NCBI RefSeq assembly: GCF_022179545.1
Contig: NZ_AP025518.1
Coordinates: 1,240,001-1,304,000, forward strand
Direction: 5' to 3'
DNA: 64,000 nucleotides
Origin: Mycolicibacterium fortuitum subsp. fortuitum
GTDB lineage: Bacteria > Actinomycetota > Actinomycetes > Mycobacteriales > Mycobacteriaceae
Part shown: one piece after another, positions 50,897 to 59,983 of the stretch
Layout: each line of letters opens with the position of its first letter
Numbering within the stretch: position 1 is the stretch's first letter
Notes under the pieces: model-generated
Databases searched by the model: none
Told to the model about the DNA's origin: nothing
What the model saw: the letters and a program-made list of their open reading frames with translations, nothing else
Translations under genes and position numbers: made by a program

Positions 50897-53752
50897 ATGA
50901 CGAGGGGATTGCACAGGGGATTTGTGCGCGTCGTCGCCACGATGGCCCTGGTTGTGTTGACCGGGCTGGCGACCGTGCTGGCGGGATTGACGTTGCCCAC
51001 CGCGGCGGCCCAGGAATCGGCAACCGGGGCGAAGCGGTTCGGTGCATGTCTGGCCGCGCAGAAGACCGGTGACCTGCTGTTGCTGTTCGACGAGTCGAGC
51101 AGCCTGCAGCAAAGCGACCCACAGGGCGCTCGTGTGCAGGCCGCCCGCTATCTGCTGGAGACCCTCGGGCGCTATGTCGGGCGGGTGGATGCCGATCTTG
51201 AGGTCGCCTCGGCCGGCTTCTCCGACACCTACACCCCGGAACACGACTGGACCCGCCTCACCGACGCCAACGCCGGTGAACTGGCGCAGCAGCTGGGCAG
51301 CCTGGAGTCCAAGAACACCGGCATCGACACCGATTACTGGGTAGCCCTGGACGGGGCACGCCAGGCCCTGGCCGCTCGCGCGAAGAACAGCGAGGGCGGC
51401 CAGCGCTGCCAGGCCATCGCATGGTTCTCCGACGGCAAGATCGACTTCACCGCACGCGACGTGGCCAAGCCGTATGCCGAAGGCGTCGACCTGAGCAGCC
51501 AGGAAGGGGTCGATCAGGCCCGGCAGCGCGCGATCGAGTCGATCTGCCGGTCCGGCGGTGTGGCTGATCAGGTGCGGTCGTCGGGCATCGTCATGCTCGG
51601 CATCGGCCTGGGTGCCACCACCGCGCCTGCGGACTTCGACGTGATGAGCGCGATCAGCACGGGTAAGGGGCTGGCCGGGAAAACCTGTGGGGACAAGACC
51701 GATCCGGTGCCGGGCGACTTCTATTCGGTGGCCGACATCGACGACATGCTGTTCGCGTTCGACGCGCTCAACCCTGACCCGGGTATCGAGAGCCAGGGTG
51801 CGGTGTGTCAGCTGCAGGTGTGCCCGGAGGCCAAGCACAACTTCGTGCTGGACCGCTCGATCAAGTCGGTGACCATCCTCGGCTCCGGCGACGTGCCCGG
51901 CGTGGTGCCCTACCTGGTGTCACCGTCGGGGCAGACCGTCGAGTTGCCCCGCAAAGACCGCTCGACCGACGTCGACGTCGCGGGTGTCAAAGTGACTTAC
52001 GAGTGGCTGTCCGAAACCGGGCAGAACATCGTCATGCAGAACACCGGTGGCGGCGAATGGATCGGCCAGTGGGGCATCGTCTACGTCGACACCGCCGGTA
52101 AGCACCCTGACGCGGTGTCGAAGGTCAGCATCCACATCTCGACCGACATCTTCCCGGCCCTGGTCGGCAGCGGCGGTAAGCAGGGGCCCGACGTCACCTG
52201 GCACAGCGGCCAGACCCTGGACGGGCTGACCTTCGGCCTGGTCGACGGGCAGAACAAGCCGGTGACGCCCACCGACCTCGTTGGTTCGGCCACGCTGTCG
52301 GCGCAACTGGTGCCGGCCGGCGCCGCGCCCATCGAGCTGCTGCGCGAGGTGCCCAAGGAGGACATCGGTAAGCCGGTGAAGGTCGACCTGAGCCAGGTCG
52401 AGCCAGGCCCGGCCACGTTGAAGATGTCGTTGGTCGTCACCACCGCACCGGCAGTGGATCTGGCGGGTGTGCAGGTCGCGCCCGGTACCCAGTTGTCGCC
52501 GCAGAACGTCGACGTCAACCTGCAGATCCTGCCGAAGCTGGGCCTACCGTCGCCGGGTGAGCGGATCGACTTCGGCAGCGTCCAGGCGGCACAGGGCGCG
52601 ACGGCGTCGCTGAACATCACCGGCCCGGGCTGCGTGTGGATCGCCGATTCCGACGCCGTGACCGTGGACGCCGGCCCGGAGGGCATCGGTACGCCGAAGG
52701 TGACCTCGGCGGCGAACTCGCCGGGCAACTGCCTGAAGGTGCAGGAGGGGCAGACCGGGAAGCTCGACGTCACGCTGCGCACCGAGCAGGACGGCCACGG
52801 CGGGCTGAACGGCACCGTGCCGTTGCATGTTGCCGCGCTGGACAACCCCGATGATTCGCAGACCGTCCAGGTGCCGTTCTCCGCGTCGTTGATCAAGCCG
52901 TTGAGCACCGTCAACTTCGTGCTGGTGCTCATCGCCGCGCTGCTGCTCGGCCCGGGCATCCCGCTGGGCTTGCTGTACCTGTCGAAGTGGTGGGTGAGCA
53001 AGATCCCCGACATCCCGCTGCTGGCCGAACGTATCCGGGTCGAGGTGCGCTCGGACATCGCTCTGCGAGATGGCGAGCCGTTCGCGATGGTCGACACCGA
53101 CCTGGTCAATCCGGTACCCGGGCTGGCAGGCGGCACGCGCCGGCTCTCGGTGCTGGGAACGACGCTGACGGTGGTGCTGGGCCGCAGCCCGTTCGGTGCC
53201 GGCCACGTCCGCGTCGACGCGGGCCATCTGGTCAGCACCGGTTCCGAACTGCCCGCCACCGACGACACGGGCCTGCATGCGGTGCTGCCGCTGGCGGTGC
53301 ACAACACCTGGGTGGTGCTGCACGATCCGCGCGGACCGTCGACGGACGCTGAGGTCTTGCTGCTGGTCAGCGGCAATACCGACATCGCGGCTCGCGAACA
53401 GCTCTACGAAGAGGTGGCGCGCCGGCTGCCCGAGGTCCTCAACGGGCTCCGGTTGCAGGCCGTCCAGGCCGGGTTGGCGTCACCGCACGACGACGCCGGA
53501 CCGGGCGCATCCCCATTCGGCGAGACGGCGGTGGGCGCACCGGTCGGCTACGACCCCTTCGCCGACGGCGGGCAGGCGTCCGCTCCTCCGCCGATGAGTC
53601 CTCCGCCGATGAGTCCTCCGCCGATGGCGCCCCCGCCGAGGGGGCCTGAGCCGATGGGACCCGGCCCTGGACCGGCGCCTGGACAGCCTGGCCCGGCCCA
53701 GCAACCGCGGTATGACAGCGATCCGTTCAATCCGTTTGGAGAAGGAGCCTGA
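50897..53752 (+). CDS. Secreted/membrane-anchored vWA-domain protein
   Basis: This 951-residue protein has a signal peptide at residues 1-38 (about AAA-QES), then a vWA domain with intact MIDAS DxSxS (Asp65, Ser67, Ser69) and TDYWVALDGARQAL. Sheet-rich extracytoplasmic domains run to about residue 670, one membrane helix spans about 673-696 (FVLVLIAALLLGPGIPLGLLYL), and a cytoplasmic region ends in a low-complexity Pro/Met/Gly tail with ASPFG, YDPFADG and DPFNPFGEG. Metal-dependent ligand or protein binding outside the cell is expected. GAAGG precedes the ATG. Its TGA overlaps the tubulin-like ATG by one base. Confidence 0.9.
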   Translation: MTRGLHRGFVRVVATMALVVLTGLATVLAGLTLPTAAAQESATGAKRFGACLAAQKTGDLLLLFDESSSLQQSDPQGARVQAARYLLETLGRYVGRVDADLEVASAGFSDTYTPEHDWTRLTDANAGELAQQLGSLESKNTGIDTDYWVALDGARQALAARAKNSEGGQRCQAIAWFSDGKIDFTARDVAKPYAEGVDLSSQEGVDQARQRAIESICRSGGVADQVRSSGIVMLGIGLGATTAPADFDVMSAISTGKGLAGKTCGDKTDPVPGDFYSVADIDDMLFAFDALNPDPGIESQGAVCQLQVCPEAKHNFVLDRSIKSVTILGSGDVPGVVPYLVSPSGQTVELPRKDRSTDVDVAGVKVTYEWLSETGQNIVMQNTGGGEWIGQWGIVYVDTAGKHPDAVSKVSIHISTDIFPALVGSGGKQGPDVTWHSGQTLDGLTFGLVDGQNKPVTPTDLVGSATLSAQLVPAGAAPIELLREVPKEDIGKPVKVDLSQVEPGPATLKMSLVVTTAPAVDLAGVQVAPGTQLSPQNVDVNLQILPKLGLPSPGERIDFGSVQAAQGATASLNITGPGCVWIADSDAVTVDAGPEGIGTPKVTSAANSPGNCLKVQEGQTGKLDVTLRTEQDGHGGLNGTVPLHVAALDNPDDSQTVQVPFSASLIKPLSTVNFVLVLIAALLLGPGIPLGLLYLSKWWVSKIPDIPLLAERIRVEVRSDIALRDGEPFAMVDTDLVNPVPGLAGGTRRLSVLGTTLTVVLGRSPFGAGHVRVDAGHLVSTGSELPATDDTGLHAVLPLAVHNTWVVLHDPRGPSTDAEVLLLVSGNTDIAAREQLYEEVARRLPEVLNGLRLQAVQAGLASPHDDAGPGASPFGETAVGAPVGYDPFADGGQASAPPPMSPPPMSPPPMAPPPRGPEPMGPGPGPAPGQPGPAQQPRYDSDPFNPFGEGA
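53585..53629. repeat. 15-base tandem repeat coding for PPPMS
   Basis: Three copies of CCTCCGCCGATGAGT (the last with GGCG instead of GAGT) run head to tail in the cytoplasmic tail of the vWA gene. They encode PPPMSPPPMSPPPMA. The unit is in frame and could vary in number between strains. Confidence 0.85.
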
Positions 53753-56700
53753 TGCGACGATTCCTGGTAGTGGGATGCGGCGGTTCGGGTGGCGCCACGC
53801 TGGCGTTCATGATGGACCAGCTGCGCTCCGAGCTGCATGCCGCCGGCGTCGACAAGGTGCTGTCGGGTTGGCAGTTCGTTCACATCGACGTGCCCAGCGC
53901 CGCCGAGTCGGGGCCCGAGGGCCTGGCCAACGTGCCCGCGCAGGGCGGTAGCTACATCGGTTGCGGTCCGCAGGGCAGCAGCTACGCGATCCTCGACGGC
54001 GCACTGTCGCAGCGGCTCGCCGCCGACGGTGCACTGGATGCCATCGCGACGTGGGCGCCGCGCAACCCACAAGAGGTGACCAACCCGATCTCGGCGGGTG
54101 CCGGGCAGTACCGCGCCATCGGCCGCATGATCACGCTGAGCAAGGCCAGTGAGATCCACGCCCGGCTGCAGGCGGCCTGGGACGCCCTGTTCCGGGTGGA
54201 GACGATCTCGGAGATGTCGACGGTCAGCGTGCCCGGCATGGGCCGGTTCGATCCGAACGAGCCGCCGCTGGTGCTGGTGGTGTCGTCGATGGCCGGTGGT
54301 GCGGGCGCATCGATGGCGCTGGACATCTGCCGGCTGCTGACCCTGGTCACCGGTCTGGACCCGAAGCTGATGGGTGTCTTCATGGTGACCCCCGACATCT
54401 TCGAGTCGCTCCCCGAAAGCGCCCGGATCGGCGTGCGGGCCAACGCGCTGGCCATGCTCGGCGAGATCGTCGCCAGCCAGACCGGCGCCGCCCGCGAACA
54501 TGACGTGCGCATCCTGCGGGCGTTGGGCCAGCACCACGGCGAGGGTGAGCCGATCCCGTTCGCCCGCGTCTTCCCGGTGGGTCGCTACATCGGTGCCGAC
54601 CGCACCCTGTTCGGCGACGGCTCGCAGTACGCGGTGTATCGCGGTCTGGCCCGTGGTCTGGCCGGCCTGATGATGAGCGGTAAGGCCAGCGACCAGTTCG
54701 TGTCCTACGACCTCGGCAACACCGCGTCCCCGGTCGGCGACCGTGACGTGCTCGGCTGGGGCATCTCATCGTGGGACGTGCTGCCGTGGGGCACCTATGG
54801 TTTCTCCAGCCTCAGCATGGGACGGGACCGCTACGCCGAGTACGCCGCGCAACGGTTGGCCCGCAGCGCCGCCGACAAGTTGTTGTTCGGGCACATGCAG
54901 GCAGGCAACCCGGCCTCCAGCAATGAGCAGTTGGACACGCTGCTGAGCAGCCAGTGGCAGGCGCACTGCAATGAGCTGCGCATGCCGGCGGCAGCCGGCG
55001 ACGAGCAGGCGCGCGTCGGGATCTTGGGCAACTGGATCGCCAACGGCGCCTTCCCGCCGGAGATGGTGGCCTCCACCGTCAACGGACTGATCGAGCGGCA
55101 ACTGCGCGGCTACCTGCCCAACCCGCAGGGCATGTCCGCTGAGCAGTGGGTGCCGGTCTTCCGCCAGGCCGTGATGAACCGGCGCGCCGACCTGGCCCGG
55201 GCCTGCTCGGAGACCGCGTACGCGATGGTGTTCACCTGGCATCGGGAGTTCGCCGATCAGGTGGAGCACATGGTCGGCACCGCGGCCGCCACGCTCGGCC
55301 TGCCCTATGCCCGCGAGCTGATCGACCGGCTGCGCCTGCACCTCGACAGCGTGCTGGCGCCTGGCATCGCACAACTCGGTGCCATGGGGCCGCCCGATAT
55401 CGTCGCCATCCCTCCGCAGGTCGACGCCGCCCTGCGGTCCCTGCGTGGCGTGATGACCAACGCCGACCAGGTGCTGGGCATCGCATTGGACGGTTTCCGG
55501 TCCACGGTGCGCCGTCAGCTCTACGCCGACGCCGCCGCCCGGATGGCCGATGTGCTGCGGGTGATGGGCGCCGAATTGCTGGCGCCGCTGCGCGATGCGC
55601 TGGGCGAGGCGATGGTCCTGCTGGAGAAGGCCCGGTCCGAGCCGCCGTCGGACGTCGGTCTGGCCCGGCTGTCCACCGACCAGTACGTGGCGTGGCCGTC
55701 CGACGCCGACGAGTTGGTGCCCGCGCGATTCGCCGAAGCCAACAACGAGGTGCTGCTGATCAGCTCGTCGGCGTTCAAGCAACGCTACGAAACCGACCTG
55801 CCCAAGGCGGTGGGCGGTGCGAACGCGATGATCCCGCTGCGCACTGCCGTCGACGACGCCACCACCCGGGTGATCCTGGGTCTGTGGCAGACCACCGGCG
55901 GTGCGGCCGCGCCGGGCGGGCTCATCGAGCGCACCGCGACGTGGGTGACCCGGGCCCTGGGCACCGATCCCGAGAACGGGCGGCCGCGGGTGCCGTCGAT
56001 GGCGCAGTTCGACGTGCACACGAGGCCCGCCGAACTGCTCTCCCGCGCGCGGCTGTACGTGGGACGCCCCGGCGAATCGTTCGAGGAGTTCTGCAAGGTC
56101 TCGTTGCGGGACTACGTGCAGGGCGCGGGGGCCTCGGAATCGGAACTGGCCAATCGCCGCCGCGACATCGACACCAAGTTCGCCGAGGCGCTGTCCCTGG
56201 CCCGGCCGCTGGCCAGCGTCAACGATCAGGCGCTGCAGCGGGTGCACCCCGGCCAACAGGTCGAGTACCGGTACAAGTTCTCCGAGATCCCGTTCGCCGG
56301 CCAGCCCGTGGCCGAAACGTTGGCCGAGGTGTTGCGCGCCAACCCGCGCATCGACCAGGCCACCAAGGACAACTACGGCCGGTCGCTGTCGGATGAGGAC
56401 AGTGTCACCCGCATCGACATCTTCGGGTCCTACCCGAACTACTCGCCGCTGGCGTTCGATTCGGTGCTCAAGCCGGCTGCCCAGCAATGGGCGCAGACTG
56501 CCGGTCCGGGCCGGGGCGCGTTCTGGCGGTATCGCCGCTCGCGGCCGCTGCCGGCGTCGCTGCCGATGACCGATGCCGAACGGCGCACCATGACCGCAGG
56601 CTGGTTCCTCGGTCAGATGCTCGGACGCATCCAGATCCCGGCATCGCCGTTCACCGATCCGGTGCGCATCTACGACGGTGACGACAACCAGTGGTTGAGC

Positions 56701-57300
56701 TTCCCGAATCCGCTGCTGACCCCGCCGTCGGCGTTCACCGCGTCCTACGACTGGCTGCCCGCAGTCCTGGAGTCGTGCCTGCTGGCCATCGCCACCTCCC
56801 ACGAGCCTCCGGTGATGACCTCGCTGCGGCCCTACGGGGTGTTGCGGTCGCTCTACGATTCGCACAGCCAGGACCCGGCGAGCGGCATCGTCGAGCTGTC
56901 CGCGTCGGCACTGGTGCGGGAATTCCTCAAGACCGGAACGTCGGGTCCTGGGATCAGTTCCCGGGTCGGGCCGATCGCGGCCGCGCAGACTCCCGAGGAC
57001 CGGCAGGCCGCTGCCGAGACGTGGCTGGGCAACGTCCGCGACGTGGCGGCCCAGTACCTGCCGGCCGATACCCCCGGCGCCACACCCGACGGTGCGTTCA
57101 CCACCATCACCACCCGTTCGAAGGCGGCCAAGACGCCGATCTTCCGTGACCTGGCTCCGGATGTGTTCTGGGCGACCGAGACGCTGATCAAGCTGTTGCA
57201 GCGCGAAGCCGAGGCGCTGGCACAGGGAGAAACGGCCGGTGCGGGTGCATTCTTCGACGATGGCGGCTCGGTCGTCATCCCCGACGGGGGGACGTTCTGA
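53752..57300 (+). CDS. Tubulin-like protein (Tubulin_2 type)
   Basis: This 1182-residue cytoplasmic protein begins MRRFLVVGCGGSGGATLAFMM (Rossmann-like nucleotide loop). Near residues 175-192 it has VLVVSSMAGGAGASMALDICRL, which matches the glycine-rich GGGTGSG-type T4 loop of the tubulin/FtsZ superfamily. LMGVFMVTPDIFESLPESARI and other segments follow the Tubulin_2 pattern. The C-terminal 700 residues are helical and sheet-rich and unassigned. It should bind GTP and may polymerise. It is translationally coupled to the vWA gene. The large size compared with 400-residue FtsZ indicates extra interaction domains. Confidence 0.82.
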   Translation: MRRFLVVGCGGSGGATLAFMMDQLRSELHAAGVDKVLSGWQFVHIDVPSAAESGPEGLANVPAQGGSYIGCGPQGSSYAILDGALSQRLAADGALDAIATWAPRNPQEVTNPISAGAGQYRAIGRMITLSKASEIHARLQAAWDALFRVETISEMSTVSVPGMGRFDPNEPPLVLVVSSMAGGAGASMALDICRLLTLVTGLDPKLMGVFMVTPDIFESLPESARIGVRANALAMLGEIVASQTGAAREHDVRILRALGQHHGEGEPIPFARVFPVGRYIGADRTLFGDGSQYAVYRGLARGLAGLMMSGKASDQFVSYDLGNTASPVGDRDVLGWGISSWDVLPWGTYGFSSLSMGRDRYAEYAAQRLARSAADKLLFGHMQAGNPASSNEQLDTLLSSQWQAHCNELRMPAAAGDEQARVGILGNWIANGAFPPEMVASTVNGLIERQLRGYLPNPQGMSAEQWVPVFRQAVMNRRADLARACSETAYAMVFTWHREFADQVEHMVGTAAATLGLPYARELIDRLRLHLDSVLAPGIAQLGAMGPPDIVAIPPQVDAALRSLRGVMTNADQVLGIALDGFRSTVRRQLYADAAARMADVLRVMGAELLAPLRDALGEAMVLLEKARSEPPSDVGLARLSTDQYVAWPSDADELVPARFAEANNEVLLISSSAFKQRYETDLPKAVGGANAMIPLRTAVDDATTRVILGLWQTTGGAAAPGGLIERTATWVTRALGTDPENGRPRVPSMAQFDVHTRPAELLSRARLYVGRPGESFEEFCKVSLRDYVQGAGASESELANRRRDIDTKFAEALSLARPLASVNDQALQRVHPGQQVEYRYKFSEIPFAGQPVAETLAEVLRANPRIDQATKDNYGRSLSDEDSVTRIDIFGSYPNYSPLAFDSVLKPAAQQWAQTAGPGRGAFWRYRRSRPLPASLPMTDAERRTMTAGWFLGQMLGRIQIPASPFTDPVRIYDGDDNQWLSFPNPLLTPPSAFTASYDWLPAVLESCLLAIATSHEPPVMTSLRPYGVLRSLYDSHSQDPASGIVELSASALVREFLKTGTSGPGISSRVGPIAAAQTPEDRQAAAETWLGNVRDVAAQYLPADTPGATPDGAFTTITTRSKAAKTPIFRDLAPDVFWATETLIKLLQREAEALAQGETAGAGAFFDDGGSVVIPDGGTF

Positions 57301-57302
57301 CG

Positions 57303-59981
57303 ATGGTGTCGCCTGGGGTAACTCCGACTGCGGCGCCGACGCGCGCGTTGACGGTGCTGCTGGCGCCCCGCCCGCAGACCGAGGAGATCCTCTCGGTGCT
57401 GGTGGATTACTCAGCGGTCGGTCTGATCGGGTCGTTCGTGTGGGTCGACGCCGCCGATGTGGGCGGCACCGCCACCCACGGAAGCCTGGTGCGCGACGGG
57501 CAGAGCGAACCCGTGGTGTTGCAGCAGATGCTGACCGGTGAACGTTATGACCGAATCCGGATCGCGGTGCTCGTGCCCGTGGATGTGCCGGCCGCCGAAC
57601 GGGTTCCGCTGGCAGTCGAGCAGGCGGTGGAGCAGACCGTGCGCAGCAGCTCGATGGGCGCCCCGATCAACCTGCTGCGGCTGTTGTTCACCCGCGGCGA
57701 CGCGATCCCCACCACTCCTGATCTGGCGCTCGTGCTCGAAGGCTGGCACAACCTGCTGATCGCGCCGGAAGATTCGGCCGCACCCGGGCTCGGCGCGGTG
57801 GCGTGGGGCCGGCTGACCGATCCACTGGACGTGGCGCAGTTCGTGGCCCCGGTGGTGGCCGGGGTGACGGGGTTGTGGGCCGGCGTGGACCAGGGTCCCT
57901 TCGACACATTGGAGATCCTGCCGGGGCAGACGGTGCGGGCAGTGCGGGCGTTCTATCGCTGGCTCGACACCGACAGCGTGGAAGAAGGCCTGCGGGCGCA
58001 TCTGTTCGACCCGACCGGCCGGTTGCCGCTGCCCCGCGGTGGGCAGGTGCCGGTGGTTTATATCGAGGATGTGCCGACGGCTGCGCAGTCGATGGCGCGC
58101 GCGTTGTGGACCAAGCACCGGGATGTGTTGCGCGGCCCCAGGATTGCGGCCACCGCGGGCCAGGAGCAGGCGATCTCGGTCTGGGCTGCGATGAAGATGT
58201 TCCTGAAGTTCATGGGTGCGGCCGTGCGCAGCGCGCCGGCGGCGTGGTGGTCGGCCGTGATGGGGACGGTCACCTCGGCGGTGGTCACGACCGTGCAGAG
58301 CACCGTCTTCGGCCGTACCGATTCGGCGTTCGCCGTCGTCGCCGACACCACCCAATCCGACTGGCAGGACCTGGGGCGCAGCGCTGAAACACTCAGTAAC
58401 GCGCTCGGTGGGCAGCCAGAACATTTCGCGCAGCAGGACATGAGCGGGTTGTGGACCGACTTCGTCAACGGCGCACTGACGTTGGCCGACGGTGGCCGCC
58501 GCGCTGCCGGGCTCGAACCCATCCAGGTCGGCGCGGCCATCGGGGTGGTCTACAACGCGGCCGACGTGGTGCCGAGCGCGGCTGAGCGGTTCCAGGGCAT
58601 TCCGACGTCGCTTGCGGCGGTGATCGGGGTCAGCGCGGTGGAGGGCGCCGACGTGCTCGGGGCGGCCAATCTGCGGGACCGGTTGCAGCGGGCCTATTCG
58701 GACCCGGCGGCTGGGGTGGAAGCTCGGAACACCGGCACCGAGCTCGATCGCTGGCAGGCTTCTGTGACGAAAAGCTATGCCTGGCAGGTCAGCTCGATCC
58801 TGGCCGATTTCATGCACCGGGGCCGCGCGGAGGTGGCCGATCTGGTGTCCCAGATCCAGACGCTCGCGAACCGTAGCGCGGTCGACGAGCGGCTGAAGGC
58901 GCGGCAGCAGGCCATCAGCACCATTCTCAAGACGTTCACCTGGGCGCTGCTGGGCGTGTTGCTGATCCTGATCGGTGTGGCGGCCATGGACTGGGTGCGC
59001 TGGAAGTTCGCCTTGGCCACCGGTGGTGCCCTGATCGGCCTGTACATCGTGGTGTCGCTGGCGTTGTTCCTGCTCGGTCAACGAGACCTGTTCGCCGAGA
59101 TGAACATGCGCAAATCTCAAGCGGCCGAGCTGGAGGCCATGCAGGCCAATCTGCGAACCGCATTGCAGGACGTGAGCCGGTTGTCGACGGCCTACGGTCA
59201 GCTGCTGGCCTGGTGCAGGACTCTGGGCACCGTGCTGCGCGCGCCGTTCGGTTCGCCGCCTCCGGTCCGCCCGCCGTCCGGCCAGCTCGTGGCGGGTCTG
59301 CCCCGGTCCACTCAGGTGGGTGTGGCCACGACGTCGTCGGAGCAGTCCGACAACGCCATTCACGGCATCCAGAGCCGGCTGTACGCACTGGGCTGGTTGA
59401 CCAAGCCGTGGGAGGACATGGTGGGGGAGGCGGCCGCGCGGTTGCGTGAGGAACCGGCCGCGTTGTTCAAGCTGCCCGGTGTCGGCTCCTCGTCGGGGCT
59501 CGACCAGTGGTCTCATGCGGTGATCAGCGGTCGGGTGAAGCCCACCGGTGCCGACGCGTTGTGGGCCCGGGTGGAGCACATGTTCAACGAGGAGAGCGGG
59601 GCGCCGCAGGGCGGCGTGAGCGACGCGCTGACCCGAAACGTCTTGGTGCCCACGCTCGGTCGTCAGATACCCGCCCAGCAGTTCAGCGCGGGCATCACCG
59701 ACCACCGTCCGGGCCATGCCGCCCCGTTCGATGCGTCGCTGTTCACCCATGCCGCGGTGACTGCGGGCCGTTCGGCGGTGGCGGTCGACAAGGTGACCGT
59801 CCGCCGCCGTGGGTTGGGCTACCGGGCCGTCGTCGTGCAGGCCAGCGACGGTCTGCCGCCGTATGACTTCGCGCTGTTCGAGACGCCGGTGTCGGTGATG
59901 CCCGGGGTCGAGGACGAGCCGACCACGATGATCAGCCGGGCCGACTTTGACGTGCCGCCCGGGGAGGACATGGTGTTCTAG
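57303..59981 (+). CDS. Large two-helix membrane protein of the GTPase-associated operon
   Basis: This 892-residue protein has an N-terminal cytoplasmic region beginning RALTVLLAPRPQTEEILSVLVDYSAVGLIGSFVWVD. Two helices sit at about 545-565 (FTWALLGVLLILIGVAAMDWV) and 571-593 (LATGGALIGLYIVVSLALFLLG), and a coiled coil at about 598-640 (AEMNMRKSQAAELEAMQANLRTAL). A C-terminal region ends in acidic PPGEDMVF. No family with known activity was recognised. It starts 2 bases after the tubulin-like stop. The topology suggests both large parts on the cytoplasmic side, possibly docking the tubulin-like and GAP1 proteins to the membrane. Confidence 0.8.
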   Translation: MVSPGVTPTAAPTRALTVLLAPRPQTEEILSVLVDYSAVGLIGSFVWVDAADVGGTATHGSLVRDGQSEPVVLQQMLTGERYDRIRIAVLVPVDVPAAERVPLAVEQAVEQTVRSSSMGAPINLLRLLFTRGDAIPTTPDLALVLEGWHNLLIAPEDSAAPGLGAVAWGRLTDPLDVAQFVAPVVAGVTGLWAGVDQGPFDTLEILPGQTVRAVRAFYRWLDTDSVEEGLRAHLFDPTGRLPLPRGGQVPVVYIEDVPTAAQSMARALWTKHRDVLRGPRIAATAGQEQAISVWAAMKMFLKFMGAAVRSAPAAWWSAVMGTVTSAVVTTVQSTVFGRTDSAFAVVADTTQSDWQDLGRSAETLSNALGGQPEHFAQQDMSGLWTDFVNGALTLADGGRRAAGLEPIQVGAAIGVVYNAADVVPSAAERFQGIPTSLAAVIGVSAVEGADVLGAANLRDRLQRAYSDPAAGVEARNTGTELDRWQASVTKSYAWQVSSILADFMHRGRAEVADLVSQIQTLANRSAVDERLKARQQAISTILKTFTWALLGVLLILIGVAAMDWVRWKFALATGGALIGLYIVVSLALFLLGQRDLFAEMNMRKSQAAELEAMQANLRTALQDVSRLSTAYGQLLAWCRTLGTVLRAPFGSPPPVRPPSGQLVAGLPRSTQVGVATTSSEQSDNAIHGIQSRLYALGWLTKPWEDMVGEAAARLREEPAALFKLPGVGSSSGLDQWSHAVISGRVKPTGADALWARVEHMFNEESGAPQGGVSDALTRNVLVPTLGRQIPAQQFSAGITDHRPGHAAPFDASLFTHAAVTAGRSAVAVDKVTVRRRGLGYRAVVVQASDGLPPYDFALFETPVSVMPGVEDEPTTMISRADFDVPPGEDMVF

Positions 59982-59983
59982 CG

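Noticed and set aside
53585..53629. CRISPR-like direct repeats
   Set aside because: The repeats are contiguous, in frame, and encode a Pro-rich linker; there are no spacers.
54766..56865. 699-codon minus-strand frame inside the tubulin-like gene, with similar long frames at 57411-59750 and 61891-63351
   Set aside because: Composition is typical of antisense in GC-rich coding DNA (Arg/His/Gly-rich) and none has a start context or domain.
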